Shown here: positions 1-9,123 of the stretch, piece by piece
Position numbering within the stretch: position 1 is the stretch's first letter
Layout: each line of letters begins with the position of its first letter
Source of the DNA: UBA1672 sp964587815
GTDB lineage: Bacteria > Pseudomonadota > Alphaproteobacteria > Micavibrionales > Micavibrionaceae
Direction: 5' to 3'
Assembly (NCBI GenBank): GCA_964587815.1
Contig: CAZPMH010000012.1
Span: 1 to 64,000 of the forward strand
DNA: 64,000 nt
The notes under the pieces: model-generated
Databases searched by the model: none
Told to the model about the DNA's origin: nothing
What the model saw: only the letters and a program-made list of their open reading frames with translations
Made by a program: the position numbers and the translations under genes

Positions 1-1608
1 CTGGGCGATAAAATCGGTATGAAGCCTTCGGAGGTTAAGGGGCAGGCTGATTTAAAGGTAACGCTCAATTTTCCGACGCGCGCTGATGTGTTGGTTGAGG
101 ATTTCAAGATAGGCATTGATGGGACGCTTACGGATGTTCTTTTCCCTGATGTTATTCAGAAACTAGACCTCAGCGGTGGGCCGTTGTCGTTTAAGGTTGA
201 TAAGGGGGATATTTTGCTGTCGGGCAAAGGCATGCTGGACAATCGCGAGATGGATTTTACGTGGCAGACTTTTCTTGAATTAAAGGGCAAGTCTTATATT
301 GAGAAGATAGAGGCTAAAATCACGGCCGATCCCAACTTGCGCCAGCAATTTGGCATTGATTTGAGTGATTTTTTAGAAGGGTCTGCTTTATTGGATGTTC
401 GTTATGTTCAAAAAACGAGGACTAAGGCGGAAGCGCAGGTTTTTGTTGATGCGGAGCCTGCACGATTCTTCATCTCTCCTTTCGGTGTTGAAAAACCGCC
501 CGGGGAGGCTGCTAAGGCGGAATTCACTGCTCTTTTTCATAAAGGCCTTTTGCAAAAAATTGAGAACTTAAACGTTAGCGGAGAAGGCTTTGCCGTTGAT
601 GGGGCTGTCCTTGGCTTCATACAAAACAGTAATAACGAAACGGAGCTTCATTCGGGGCGTTTTGCTGATTTTACCGCCGACCAAACAGGCGGGGATTTAG
701 ATTTTGTGTTTGATGAGAGTGGGGCTGTCTCTATTGATCTGGATGCCAAGACTTTGGATGCGCAGCCTTTGATGGAGGGGGAGAGCGAGGATGAGTTGTC
801 TCGAGGTGAAGATGAAAGTGCTGCTCCAGTTTACAGCTATCCTGCGATGCGTATTAATGCGCGCGCGGAAAACATGCTGACTGCGCCTGGTAAATCGATC
901 AGTAATGCCAGCGTTACTTTGGATATAGATGCGCAGGGGCGGTATGACATCTTCCTGATCCACGCTGATATGGCTGAAGGGGTTTTCAGACTTGATTTTG
1001 ATCATAAGCGTGAGGGAGGGCCTGCTTTTATTTTTCAAAGTGATAATGCAGGTGTTTTTCTGAGTAGTTTTGACGTTTTTAACGACATGCGGGGCGGTAC
1101 GATTGAAGTGAAAGGCAATCAGGATAAAGATAATCCGCGTTCTATTGTCGGGCGGGCTAAGATCAATAATTTTAAGGTGGTGCAGGCGCCCGCTCTGGCG
1201 AAACTGGTCTCTTTCTTTTCCATGGGCGGGCTTGCCGATACGTTGGCGGGCGAAGGGCTTTCTTTTAGAAAACTGGAGTCGGACTTTAAGTGGATTTATA
1301 AGCCCGGGGGAAGTTTGGTCGAGATCAAGAAAGGTCGCACGTCAGGGAATTCGCTTGGGTTGTTGTTTGACGGTACATTTAACATGCGCAATGGTGAGGT
1401 TGATGTTTCAGGCACGGCCGTTCCGATTTCGGGTGTGAATAAATTTATCGGCAAAATCCCTCTTGTCGGTGATATTTTGACAGGTGGTTCGGGCGGTGTA
1501 TTTGCCGCAACTTATTCCCTTAAAGGCACGTCGGAAAAGCTCAGGGTTACTGTAAATCCTCTGGCTGCGCTTGCACCTGGCATTGTGCGGCGTATTTTAT
1601 TTGAGTAA
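1..1608 (+). CDS. AsmA/YhdP-like (DUF3971-type) envelope protein, C-terminal part
   Basis: The reading frame is open from the first base of the window, so the gene begins upstream and only its last 535 or so codons are seen. The visible part is a long run of beta-rich, weakly repetitive sequence. It ends in a region typical of AsmA-like C-terminal domains: the VGRAKINNFKV and LVSFFSMGGLADTLAGEG stretches, then a GTFNMRNGEVDVSGT stretch and a closing LKGTSEKLRVTVNPL segment. Proteins of this family are large, inner-membrane anchored, span the periplasm and are linked to phospholipid transport to the outer membrane. That role is family knowledge, not something visible here. The 3' end overlaps the convergent DMT exporter gene by 12 bases. 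The family call is fairly secure; the exact subfamily is not. Confidence 0.75.
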   Translation: MGDKIGMKPSEVKGQADLKVTLNFPTRADVLVEDFKIGIDGTLTDVLFPDVIQKLDLSGGPLSFKVDKGDILLSGKGMLDNREMDFTWQTFLELKGKSYIEKIEAKITADPNLRQQFGIDLSDFLEGSALLDVRYVQKTRTKAEAQVFVDAEPARFFISPFGVEKPPGEAAKAEFTALFHKGLLQKIENLNVSGEGFAVDGAVLGFIQNSNNETELHSGRFADFTADQTGGDLDFVFDESGAVSIDLDAKTLDAQPLMEGESEDELSRGEDESAAPVYSYPAMRINARAENMLTAPGKSISNASVTLDIDAQGRYDIFLIHADMAEGVFRLDFDHKREGGPAFIFQSDNAGVFLSSFDVFNDMRGGTIEVKGNQDKDNPRSIVGRAKINNFKVVQAPALAKLVSFFSMGGLADTLAGEGLSFRKLESDFKWIYKPGGSLVEIKKGRTSGNSLGLLFDGTFNMRNGEVDVSGTAVPISGVNKFIGKIPLVGDILTGGSGGVFAATYSLKGTSEKLRVTVNPLAALAPGIVRRILFE

Positions 1609-2523
1609 GTTTTTTGCTCTCTTGTCACGGCGCCAGCGGAGCATGTTTTCCCGATTTGCCATGGCGACAACATTGCCGATAATTGTTAGCGCTACACCAC
1701 AAACAGATAGAGTTGTCCATGTGTATCCTTCGAACAGTGTTGATATGATCAGTGCGACAATTGGGAAGAGGACGGTGGCGTAGGCGGCCTTGTCTGCGCC
1801 GATATTCTTCATCAGAGTGAGGTAGCAGCCGAATGCGACTGCGGAGCCTAATATCGCAAGATAGAGGAGTGAGCCGATATATCCGGTCGTCCATTCAAAG
1901 GTAAAAGGTGCGCCTATGAATAATGCCATGACAAGTGAGAAAGAAGCGCCGTAAGCCATGCCGACGCTGTTGGCTTGCAAGACGGGGATGTTGTCGCGGC
2001 TGTTTTTCATCGACACCATGTTTCCTAAAGACGCGCAGTAACTTGCCGCAATACAGAGTAAGATACCCGTCGCTGTCGTATCCGCGATTTTTGCGTTGGT
2101 GATTTCAGGCCAGAAGACCAGTGTTATGCCGATCAGGCCGACAATACTACCCAAGGTGACTTGCGGGTTTATTTTTATGCGAAAGAAAATGGCCTGATTG
2201 ACAATATTCATGATGGTCATGGTTGAGAAAATAATCGCGACCAGACCTGATGTTAAATATCCTGTTCCGAAGTAGAATAAAACATAATTGATGCTGAAGA
2301 GGAAAAAGCCCTGTAGGGCGATGGTTGTATGTTGTTGTTTTGTTAAAGGCACAAGTGTTTTGTGTTTGAACAGCCTCACATATGCGAACAAGACGGCGGA
2401 TGCGATGATAAAACGATAGCTGACCGAAAGCACCGGTTGAACCTCACCCAGTTGGAAGGTGATCGCATACCATGTTGACCCCCAGATCAACACGGTCAGG
2501 GCGTAAAGTGATGTGTTGTTCAT
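1597..2523 (-). CDS. DMT-superfamily (EamA) transporter
   Basis: The protein has 308 residues and is almost entirely hydrophobic, with about ten predicted membrane segments arranged as two EamA-type halves. The opening NNTSLYALTVLIWGSTWYAI stretch, with its WGSTW motif, is typical of the first helix of drug/metabolite exporters. These proteins usually export amino acids or small metabolites across the inner membrane, and the substrate cannot be told from sequence. The start lies 13 bases downstream of the tyrS stop codon on the same strand, so the two may be cotranscribed. The 3' end overlaps the convergent AsmA-like gene. Confidence 0.85.
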   Translation of the reverse strand: MNNTSLYALTVLIWGSTWYAITFQLGEVQPVLSVSYRFIIASAVLFAYVRLFKHKTLVPLTKQQHTTIALQGFFLFSINYVLFYFGTGYLTSGLVAIIFSTMTIMNIVNQAIFFRIKINPQVTLGSIVGLIGITLVFWPEITNAKIADTTATGILLCIAASYCASLGNMVSMKNSRDNIPVLQANSVGMAYGASFSLVMALFIGAPFTFEWTTGYIGSLLYLAILGSAVAFGCYLTLMKNIGADKAAYATVLFPIVALIISTLFEGYTWTTLSVCGVALTIIGNVVAMANRENMLRWRRDKRAKNLLK

Positions 2524-2536
2524 TATTGGTTTTGCC

Positions 2537-3802
2537 CTACGTTTTCACCAGTGCGTGGCGTTTTTTGCCTGATGAGAGCTTGATGTGGCCTTCGTCGCCA
2601 ATGTCGGCGAGGGTAATTTTACGGTCGAGCGCGTTGACGGGTTGGTCGTTGATGCGTGCGCCGCCACCCTTGATCAGGCGTTTAACCTCGCCTTTTGATG
2701 CGCAGAGGCCGGTTTCCATGAACAGTTCTGCGATTTCTATGCCGTCTTCAAGGTAGGATTTTTTAACCTCGATAAAGGGGAGGTCATCGCCAATGCCACC
2801 TTCTTCAAAGACTTTCTGTGCGGTTTGCGCGGCTTCGCTTGCGGCGGTTTCGCCGTGGCAAATTTTTGTGGCTTCAAAGGCGAGGGTCTTTTTCGCTTCG
2901 TTAATCTCTGCGCCCTGCAAGGATTCCAGCTTTCGGATTTCCATCATCGGCAGCGTTGTAAAGCGGCGAAGGAGCGTGCCGACCATCGCGTCATCAACAT
3001 TGCGCCAATATTGATAATAATCATAAGGCGAGAGCATATCCGCGTTGAGCCAGACTGCACCGTTGACGGTTTTGCCCATTTTCTTGCCATCGGGCGTGGT
3101 TAAAAGCGGCGCGGTGAGCGCAAAGAGTTGTGCGCGGTCAGCCTTATGCCCCAGATCAACACCGTTGATGATGTTGCCCCATTGGTCAGATCCGCCCATT
3201 TGCAGGATCGTGCCGTAGCGGCGGTGCAGTTCCAGAAAGTCGTATCCCTGCATCACCATGTAGTTGAATTCGAGCAAGGTGAGGGGGCTTTCACGGTCAA
3301 GGCGCTGTTTGACGCTTTCGAACCCGATCATACGGTTGATGGTAAAATAACGGCCATAGTCGCGTAGGAATGCGAGGTAGGACAGCTCATCCAGCCAGTC
3401 ATTATTATTGACCATTAACGCATCTGTTTCGCCTTCGCCGTAATTGAGGAATTGTTTAAAACACGTGGCCTTGATGTTATCGATATTCTCGTTAATCGTG
3501 TCGTCATCAAGTAGGACGCGTTGTTCATCCTTAAAGGACGGGTCGCCGATTTTGGACGTGCCGCCGCCCATGAGCGTAATGGCTTTGTGCCCGCTTTTTT
3601 GGAACCAGTGCAGCATCATTATGCCCGTCAAATTCCCGATATGCAGGGATTTTGCCGTTGCGTCAAAGCCGATATAGGCGCTTTGCGTACCTTCATCCAG
3701 TTTTTTGTCGAGCGCGTCTAAATCTGAACACTGGTGAATGAAACCGCGTTCTTGTAGTATGTTTAGAAATTCTGACTTATATGTATTCGTATTAGTGTTC
3801 AT
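2537..3802 (-). CDS. tyrS: Tyrosyl-tRNA synthetase
   Basis: This class I aminoacyl-tRNA synthetase charges tRNA-Tyr with tyrosine. The HIGH-type motif appears as HIGN at residues 54-57. The KMSKS loop appears as KMGKT near residue 241, a normal variant in bacterial TyrS. The QMGGSDQWGNI tyrosine-site segment is intact and an S4-type RNA-binding domain closes the protein (GEVKRLIKGGGARIND). I chose the ATG at 3802, giving 421 residues, the usual family length. An in-frame ATG at 3820 would add six residues but would overlap the divergent anmK start. Neither start has a clear Shine-Dalgarno sequence. Confidence 0.95.
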   Translation of the reverse strand: MNTNTNTYKSEFLNILQERGFIHQCSDLDALDKKLDEGTQSAYIGFDATAKSLHIGNLTGIMMLHWFQKSGHKAITLMGGGTSKIGDPSFKDEQRVLLDDDTINENIDNIKATCFKQFLNYGEGETDALMVNNNDWLDELSYLAFLRDYGRYFTINRMIGFESVKQRLDRESPLTLLEFNYMVMQGYDFLELHRRYGTILQMGGSDQWGNIINGVDLGHKADRAQLFALTAPLLTTPDGKKMGKTVNGAVWLNADMLSPYDYYQYWRNVDDAMVGTLLRRFTTLPMMEIRKLESLQGAEINEAKKTLAFEATKICHGETAASEAAQTAQKVFEEGGIGDDLPFIEVKKSYLEDGIEIAELFMETGLCASKGEVKRLIKGGGARINDQPVNALDRKITLADIGDEGHIKLSSGKKRHALVKT

Positions 3803-3818
3803 AGGGAAATTTATAATC

Positions 3819-4889
3819 ATGGTCGCAGATAAAGTCTATAGGGCAATTGGATTAATGTCCGGCACGTCTTTGGATGGTGTGATTGACGTTGCGTTGATTG
3901 AAACAGATGGGCAGAGCCACGTTAAGCCGCTGCGATATTATGAGCATCCGTATGATATTTCTGTGCGCGATAAGGTGCGTGCGTGTTTCGGAAAGCGTGA
4001 CCGTGATGATGCCGTAATGCAAGCTGAGGCTTTGGTGACGGATTTGCATATTGATGCCATCAAAGCCTTTGACGAAAAAGCCGATGTTATCGGTTTTCAC
4101 GGCCAGACGATAACGCATGACCCTGATTCAGCGTTTACGTGGCAATTGGGTGATGGGGCGCGTTTGGCTCAGGCGTGCGGTGTGGATGTGGTTTATGATT
4201 TGCGTCAGGCGGATATGAAAGCAGGCGGGCAGGGGGCTCCGCTGTTGCCGCTTTACCATAAGGCGATGATGGCAGCGCAGGACTTGCCTGTGGCGGTGCT
4301 GAATTTGGGCGGTGTTGCGAATATCACTTATATCGGCTCAGACGATCAGCTGATCGCTTTTGATTGCGGGCCAGCGAATGCGCTGATGGATGATTTTATC
4401 AAATCACGACGCGGGCTTGATTATGATAAGGGCGGGATGTTGGCCTGTTTGGGCAGCGTGCAAAATAATGTGGTCGAGATGTTTTTGAAGGATCCGTATT
4501 TTGAGAAGCCCCCTCCGAAATCATTGGATCGTAATCAATGGACGATGGATTGTGTGCAATATGCGTCGAATGCGGAAAATGGTATGGCAACGTTGATGGA
4601 GATGAGCGTGCAAGGCGTTGTGCAGGCGATGAAACATCTGCCTGAACCCCCGAAACGTATTTATGCCGCAGGAGGCGGGCGCCATAATGATTATATGATG
4701 GATTGTTTAAATGACGTGCTGGGTATTCCTGTTCAGAAGATTGAGACGCAAGGTTGGAACGGGGATGCGACCGAGGCAGAGGGCTTCGCCTATTTGGCCG
4801 TTCGTTCTGTTTTGGGGGCGGCGGTTACTTTGCCAACCACGACAGGTGTGAAGAGGCCGCAAACGGGTGGCATTTTGGCGCGGGCTTAA
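3819..4889 (+). CDS. anmK: Anhydro-N-acetylmuramic acid kinase
   Basis: AnmK phosphorylates and opens 1,6-anhydro-MurNAc released during peptidoglycan turnover, giving MurNAc-6-phosphate for cell-wall recycling. The N-terminal phosphate-binding motif GLMSGTSLDG is at residues 11-20. The LNLGGVANITYIG, FDCGPANALMD and AAGGGRHNDYMM blocks of the family follow in order. Length is 356 residues, close to the usual 365-370. The ATG at 3819 is preceded by AGGGA at 3803-3807 and stands 16 bases from the divergent tyrS start, so the short shared spacer must hold parts of both promoters. Confidence 0.95.
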   Translation: MVADKVYRAIGLMSGTSLDGVIDVALIETDGQSHVKPLRYYEHPYDISVRDKVRACFGKRDRDDAVMQAEALVTDLHIDAIKAFDEKADVIGFHGQTITHDPDSAFTWQLGDGARLAQACGVDVVYDLRQADMKAGGQGAPLLPLYHKAMMAAQDLPVAVLNLGGVANITYIGSDDQLIAFDCGPANALMDDFIKSRRGLDYDKGGMLACLGSVQNNVVEMFLKDPYFEKPPPKSLDRNQWTMDCVQYASNAENGMATLMEMSVQGVVQAMKHLPEPPKRIYAAGGGRHNDYMMDCLNDVLGIPVQKIETQGWNGDATEAEGFAYLAVRSVLGAAVTLPTTTGVKRPQTGGILARA

Positions 4890-4969
4890 ATCAATAAAAA
4901 GTTTGTGTAATTGCCGCGTATTCTGTAAGCATTTGTTTGAGTTTAATTCTTATCGCGTAAGGGGTCGTT

Positions 4970-5353
4970 ATGACTGGAGATTTGTTGAATACAGGGCTTT
5001 TGGGCTCACAGGAAGATATTGACGCCCATGTTGGCGCCTTGCCCGATGTTTTAGAGCAAGAAGATATTATGGCCGTTCTGGATTGGACAGCAGATTATGC
5101 GCAAATGGCGTCACGTATTAAAGATCCTGATGATGCGGATTTTCACTTTGATACAATTTTGGAACAGATGAAATCATACGGGTATGGCAGCCAAGACGAT
5201 GAGGCTAGCCCTGCGGAGCAAGATGCCTTGAAAATGATCGGAAACACACTGGGGCGCATGGAAAACGGGCTAGTGCCAACAGGGTATGAGCGCGTTTTTG
5301 CCGATAAGATTTTACAACAAGCGCAAGAGCCTGATGTGGCAACGCCAGCCTAA
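4970..5353 (+). CDS. Hypothetical acidic protein
   Basis: This is a 127-residue acidic, soluble protein with no signal peptide or membrane segment. The start is ATG at 4970, preceded by an AAGGGG stretch about 9 bases upstream. It has no motif that I recognise. The sequence is largely helical in character, with a DPDDAD cluster in the middle. It lies between anmK and the Sua5-type gene, and its stop is 12 bases from the next start, so it is probably cotranscribed with that gene. Codon use resembles the neighbours, which supports a real gene, but I can assign no function. Confidence 0.6.
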   Translation: MTGDLLNTGLLGSQEDIDAHVGALPDVLEQEDIMAVLDWTADYAQMASRIKDPDDADFHFDTILEQMKSYGYGSQDDEASPAEQDALKMIGNTLGRMENGLVPTGYERVFADKILQQAQEPDVATPA

Positions 5354-5364
5354 TATTTCTACTT

Positions 5365-6366
5365 ATGGCAAAAATACTCACAGCAAATCATAAGACTGTT
5401 AAGCGCGCCGCTGACGTTTTGCGTTCAGGCGGTTTGGTCGGGATGCCGACGGAAACTGTTTACGGCTTGGCGGCGGATGCGCGCAGTGATAAAGCGGTTA
5501 AGCGTATTTTTGATGCCAAAGGCAGGCCGTCTTTTAACCCTTTGATCGTGCATGTGGCTTCGGTCGATGATGTTGCCGAAATCGGAGAGATGAATAAACA
5601 TGCCTTAATCTTGGCGGCACATTTTTGGCCCGGGCCGCTGACACTGATTTTAAAGCGGAAAGACATGAGCGGTTTGTCTTCCTTTGTTACAGCGGGCTTG
5701 GATACGGTCGCTGTGCGTATTCCTGCGCATAAAACGGCGCGAGATTTGATCAAGGCTTGCGGTTTTCCGATTGCCGCGCCGAGCGCGAATAAATCGGGCA
5801 GTTTGAGCCCGACAGCAGCGGCGCATGTTGCGACAAGCCTCGGCGATAAGGTTGATTTGATTCTGGCGGATGGGCTTAGCCGTGTTGGTTTGGAGTCTAC
5901 TGTGGTTGATTGTTCGGGAGAGTTTCCCGTTATTTTAAGGCCCGGTGGTATTACCGCGGACGCTTTGTCCGAGGTTTTGGGTGCCGAGATTAAACATTAT
6001 CGGGCGGGCGCTGATGAGCATGCTGATACGCAGGTTCGCTCGCCCGGACAATTGTTAAAACATTATGCGCCGTCTACGCCGCTCAGGTTAAACGCTGTCG
6101 ACTTAGAGGAGGGCGAAGCTTTGCTGGGGTTCGGCTCGGTTAAGTTCATGGCGACGAAATTGGGCGAGCATGTCAATGATCTGCCCGCAGACCGTGTTAT
6201 GAATTTGAGCAAAGATGGTGATTTGGATGAGGCGGCGGCGCATTTGTTTTCAATGCTCCATGCGCTTGATCAGGGCGGTTTTAAAGGCATTGCCGTGATG
6301 TCCATTCCTGAACATGGTGTCGGTGTTGCAATTAATGACCGTTTGGCACGCGCGGCGCGCGGCTAA
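5365..6366 (+). CDS. Threonylcarbamoyl-AMP synthase, Sua5 type
   Basis: This enzyme makes threonylcarbamoyl-AMP from threonine, bicarbonate and ATP, the first step of t6A37 modification of ANN-decoding tRNAs. The YrdC/Sua5 domain fills about residues 1-205, with GMPTETVYGLAADA, AKGRPSFNPLIVHV, HFWPGPLT and APSANKSGSLSPT blocks. At 333 residues it is the long Sua5 form, not the short TsaC form. The linker motif RSPGQLLKHYAPSTPL leads into the C-terminal Sua5 domain. No good Shine-Dalgarno sequence precedes the ATG; it follows the upstream gene by 11 bases and may be translated by coupling. Confidence 0.93.
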   Translation: MAKILTANHKTVKRAADVLRSGGLVGMPTETVYGLAADARSDKAVKRIFDAKGRPSFNPLIVHVASVDDVAEIGEMNKHALILAAHFWPGPLTLILKRKDMSGLSSFVTAGLDTVAVRIPAHKTARDLIKACGFPIAAPSANKSGSLSPTAAAHVATSLGDKVDLILADGLSRVGLESTVVDCSGEFPVILRPGGITADALSEVLGAEIKHYRAGADEHADTQVRSPGQLLKHYAPSTPLRLNAVDLEEGEALLGFGSVKFMATKLGEHVNDLPADRVMNLSKDGDLDEAAAHLFSMLHALDQGGFKGIAVMSIPEHGVGVAINDRLARAARG

Positions 6367-6408
6367 GTTTCGTTTGCGCAATTTTGTAAATATTTTTATA
6401 CTTGTCAC

Positions 6409-6873
6409 ATGATAAATATTCTTAGATTTCTTACAGTTATTGTTTCTTCGATGCTTTTTGCTCATGTTACGTCTGCTCAAGAGGCTGACTTAGACCTGAA
6501 ACAGCAAGCGATTATGTATGCGTCACAAGCGGATGCCCTCAATATCTATTGTGAGAAGGAAAGCCGCCTTGCGGATGATCTGATTGAGAAGTTTGACGCC
6601 GATGAGCAAGTCGAAGCACGGGAGCTGGGGCGTCTTAAGAAGTTGAAAGAAGTTGGTTACACGGCTGCTTACGAGACATTAAAAAAAGATTTGCCAAAGT
6701 GCAAAGACGTTAATTTCATGATGAGCCGATTAGAGCTTATGCGTAAATTGCGAGATGTTTCGTATCGATTAAATGGAATTGACCCTGAGACAGTACCACA
6801 GCCGCAAATGCCCGCATTGGAAGACCTTTTGCCGCCGCCGCGAGACACTTCCGTTATGCCTTTAAAGCTTTAA
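6409..6873 (+). CDS. Hypothetical exported protein
   Basis: The protein has 154 residues. The N-terminus (about 23 residues, ending LFAHVTSAQ) is a clear Sec-type signal peptide with a plausible AxA-like cleavage site, so the mature protein should be periplasmic. The mature part is mostly charged and helical, with two cysteines (in NIYCEKES and KCKDVNF) that could form a disulfide, and it ends in a proline-rich tail. I recognise no family. It follows the Sua5-type gene by 42 bases and precedes the GDP-sugar cluster by 130 bases. Confidence 0.6.
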   Translation: MINILRFLTVIVSSMLFAHVTSAQEADLDLKQQAIMYASQADALNIYCEKESRLADDLIEKFDADEQVEARELGRLKKLKEVGYTAAYETLKKDLPKCKDVNFMMSRLELMRKLRDVSYRLNGIDPETVPQPQMPALEDLLPPPRDTSVMPLKL

Positions 6874-6986
6874 TTTTTTCTTTTTACAAAATGTTTTGTG
6901 CGTTCTGCCCCTTTTTCGCGCGCGCATACTGTGGTATTACTAATTTTATAGTTTAAAAATTTTGTTTATCAGTATGATTTTGTTCA

Positions 6987-6992
6987 TATAAT
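6987..6992 (+). promoter_or_regulatory. Candidate -10 element for the GDP-sugar cluster
   Basis: A perfect TATAAT lies 12-15 bases before the gmd start. A TTG-containing -35 candidate sits at 6962-6967, with a rather long 19-base spacer. If used, transcription would begin about 5-8 bases before the start codon, giving an almost leaderless mRNA. The match is short and the -35 is poor, so this is tentative. Confidence 0.3.
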
Positions 6993-7003
6993 TTGTGTGA
7001 GGG

Positions 7004-8140
7004 GTGATGATTTTTCCTGATAAGGTTGCGTTGATTACGGGCATAGCGGGGCAAGATGGCGGTTATCTGGCTTCGTTTTTATTGTCTAAGGGGTATCGTG
7101 TTCACGGCCTTGTAAGATGGGACAGTTATGCTGATCCGCTTGATGGTTTAGGGCGTTTGGATGCGCTTGGGCTTGTGGATGATCATATTGAGCTGCATAC
7201 GGGGGATGTTACCGATGCACAGGCGATGACTGCGCTGATAAAAGAAATACAACCTGATGAAATTTATAATCTAGCGGCATTGTCACAGGTTGCGGAGAGT
7301 TTCCGAACGCCTGCAGTCACGATTGATATTAACGCGAAGGGTAGTTTGGCGATATTTGAGGCTGTGCGTTTGCTTGACATGGTCGATCGCGTCAGGATTT
7401 ACCAAGCGTCTTCGTCTGAAATGTTTGGCAGCAGTGCCGGGCCGCAAAATGAAGAAACGCCGATGCATCCGTGCAGCCCGTATGGCGTTGCAAAGTTGGC
7501 AGCGTATTGGCTGGCGAAAACGTACCGCGATTCCTATGGCATGCATATTTCGAACGGGATTTTGTTTAACCATGAAAGCCCGTATCGTGGGGAAGATTTT
7601 GTGACGCGTAAAATCACGAAGGCCGTTGCGGAGATTGAGGCAGGGCGAACAGAGCCGTTGTCTCTGGGCAATATAGACTCTGTACGCGATTGGGGGCATG
7701 CGCGTGATTATGTGCGCGGCATGTGGATGATGGTTCAGCATGCGCGTTCGGGTGATTATGTTCTCGCAACAGGTGAGGGAAAGACGGTTCGTGATTTTGT
7801 AACCCGTGCTTTTTCACATGTTGGTATAGCCGTGAAGTGGCAGGGCGATGGTTTGGATGAGGTCGGCGTGAACGCACAAACGGATGATGTTCTTGTGCGT
7901 GTTGATCCGAAATTTTTCAGGCCGAAAGATGTGGCGTATTTGCTTGGGGATGCACGCAAAGCGCAACAGATTTTAGGCTGGTCGCCTGATGTTTCTTTTG
8001 ATGGTTTGGTCGCCGAGATGGTGCAGATTGATCGTGCTTTGATAAGAAACAAGCATAGGCAGCCTTATGACGACACTCAGGCGGAGATTTTTGACGTGCA
8101 CGATGACAGGCAAGGCCATTTATGGCTAAAGAGTGCATAG
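7004..8140 (+). CDS. gmd: GDP-mannose 4,6-dehydratase
   Basis: Gmd converts GDP-D-mannose to GDP-4-keto-6-deoxymannose, the first step to GDP-L-fucose and related deoxysugars for surface polysaccharide. It is an extended short-chain dehydrogenase. The NADP-binding motif GIAGQDGG is at residues 13-20, the catalytic SSSE at 136-139 and the YxxxK pair at Tyr160/Lys164. The RVDPKFFRP and LLGDARKAQQILGW segments are typical of Gmd. Translation could start at GTG 7004 or ATG 7007; a GAGGGG run overlaps this point and does not separate them. It is first in an overlapping three-gene set with fcl and the guanylyltransferase. Confidence 0.93.
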   Translation: MMIFPDKVALITGIAGQDGGYLASFLLSKGYRVHGLVRWDSYADPLDGLGRLDALGLVDDHIELHTGDVTDAQAMTALIKEIQPDEIYNLAALSQVAESFRTPAVTIDINAKGSLAIFEAVRLLDMVDRVRIYQASSSEMFGSSAGPQNEETPMHPCSPYGVAKLAAYWLAKTYRDSYGMHISNGILFNHESPYRGEDFVTRKITKAVAEIEAGRTEPLSLGNIDSVRDWGHARDYVRGMWMMVQHARSGDYVLATGEGKTVRDFVTRAFSHVGIAVKWQGDGLDEVGVNAQTDDVLVRVDPKFFRPKDVAYLLGDARKAQQILGWSPDVSFDGLVAEMVQIDRALIRNKHRQPYDDTQAEIFDVHDDRQGHLWLKSA

Positions 8141-9123
8141 AATCGATGGGGTTTTCTTATTCCTTAGCGGGTAAGCGCATCTTTGTCGCCGGGCATGCCG
8201 GCATGGTTGGCGGCGCTGTTATGCGACGGTTGGAAGCGGAAGAATGTGAGGTTCTGACGATTTCGCGCGCTGATATGGATTTGCGTGACGGGCGTGCGGT
8301 TGCGGCGTGGATGGAAGAGCATAAGCCTGATGTTGTTATTCTGGCGGCGGCGCGGGTTGGTGGTATTGGTGATAATGCCGCGCATCCGGCTGAATTTTTC
8401 TACGATAATATGATGATTTCTACGCACACAATACATAATGCGTATTTGTGCGGCGTTGAACGGTTGTTGTATTTAGGGTCGTCCTGTATTTATCCGAAAA
8501 ACGCGTCTCAACCGATTGAAGAAGACGCGCTTTTTACAGGTGTGTTGGAGCCGACAAACGAAGCCTATGCGTTAGCAAAGATTGGCGGAGTGAAAATGGC
8601 TCAGTATTATCGCGCGCAGTATGGCTGTGATTTTATCTCAGCGATGCCATGTAATTTATTCGGCGTCGGGGATCGATATGATGTAGAGGCGTCTCATGTT
8701 ATTCCTGCGATGACTATGAAGGCGCACAAGGCCAAGATGGATGGTGATGATGTTTTAACGCTTTGGGGTACGGGTGAGCCGCTCAGGGAGTTTTTGGACG
8801 TTGCTGATTTGGCTAATGATCTTGTGTTTTTGCTCAAAAATTACAGTGCGGCCGAGCCTATTAATGTTGGTTCGGGATTTGAGATTTCGATTAAGGACTT
8901 AGCGCACGCTGTTTGCGATGTTGTTGGTTTTAAGGGGCAGATAGAATTTGATTCGTCTAAGCCAGATGGTGTTGCGCGTAAAGTTTTAGACAATAGCCGC
9001 GTTGATGGTTTGTATGGATTATGCGAGCAGACGCGTAAAGCATCAGATATGAATTCGGCTTCTTTTAAGGCGTCTTTGGCTTCGGCCTATCAGGATTACA
9101 GGGAGAGATATGGCGATCAGTGA
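8122..9123 (+). CDS. fcl: GDP-L-fucose synthase
   Basis: Fcl (WcaG) epimerises and reduces GDP-4-keto-6-deoxymannose to GDP-L-fucose, using the product of the preceding gene. The nucleotide-binding motif GHAGMVGG is at residues 24-31, the GSSCIYP serine block at 119-125, and the catalytic Tyr149/Lys153 pair lies in the NEAYALAKIGG segment. The ATG at 8122 has an AGGCAAGG stretch just upstream and overlaps the end of gmd by 19 bases. An in-frame ATG at 8146, just after the gmd stop, is an alternative that would leave all motifs intact. Confidence 0.93.
   Translation: MAKECIESMGFSYSLAGKRIFVAGHAGMVGGAVMRRLEAEECEVLTISRADMDLRDGRAVAAWMEEHKPDVVILAAARVGGIGDNAAHPAEFFYDNMMISTHTIHNAYLCGVERLLYLGSSCIYPKNASQPIEEDALFTGVLEPTNEAYALAKIGGVKMAQYYRAQYGCDFISAMPCNLFGVGDRYDVEASHVIPAMTMKAHKAKMDGDDVLTLWGTGEPLREFLDVADLANDLVFLLKNYSAAEPINVGSGFEISIKDLAHAVCDVVGFKGQIEFDSSKPDGVARKVLDNSRVDGLYGLCEQTRKASDMNSASFKASLASAYQDYRERYGDQ

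Noticed and set aside
1571..1783. + strand frame across the end of the AsmA-like gene
   Set aside because: It overlaps the well-supported DMT exporter gene on the other strand and has no family features.
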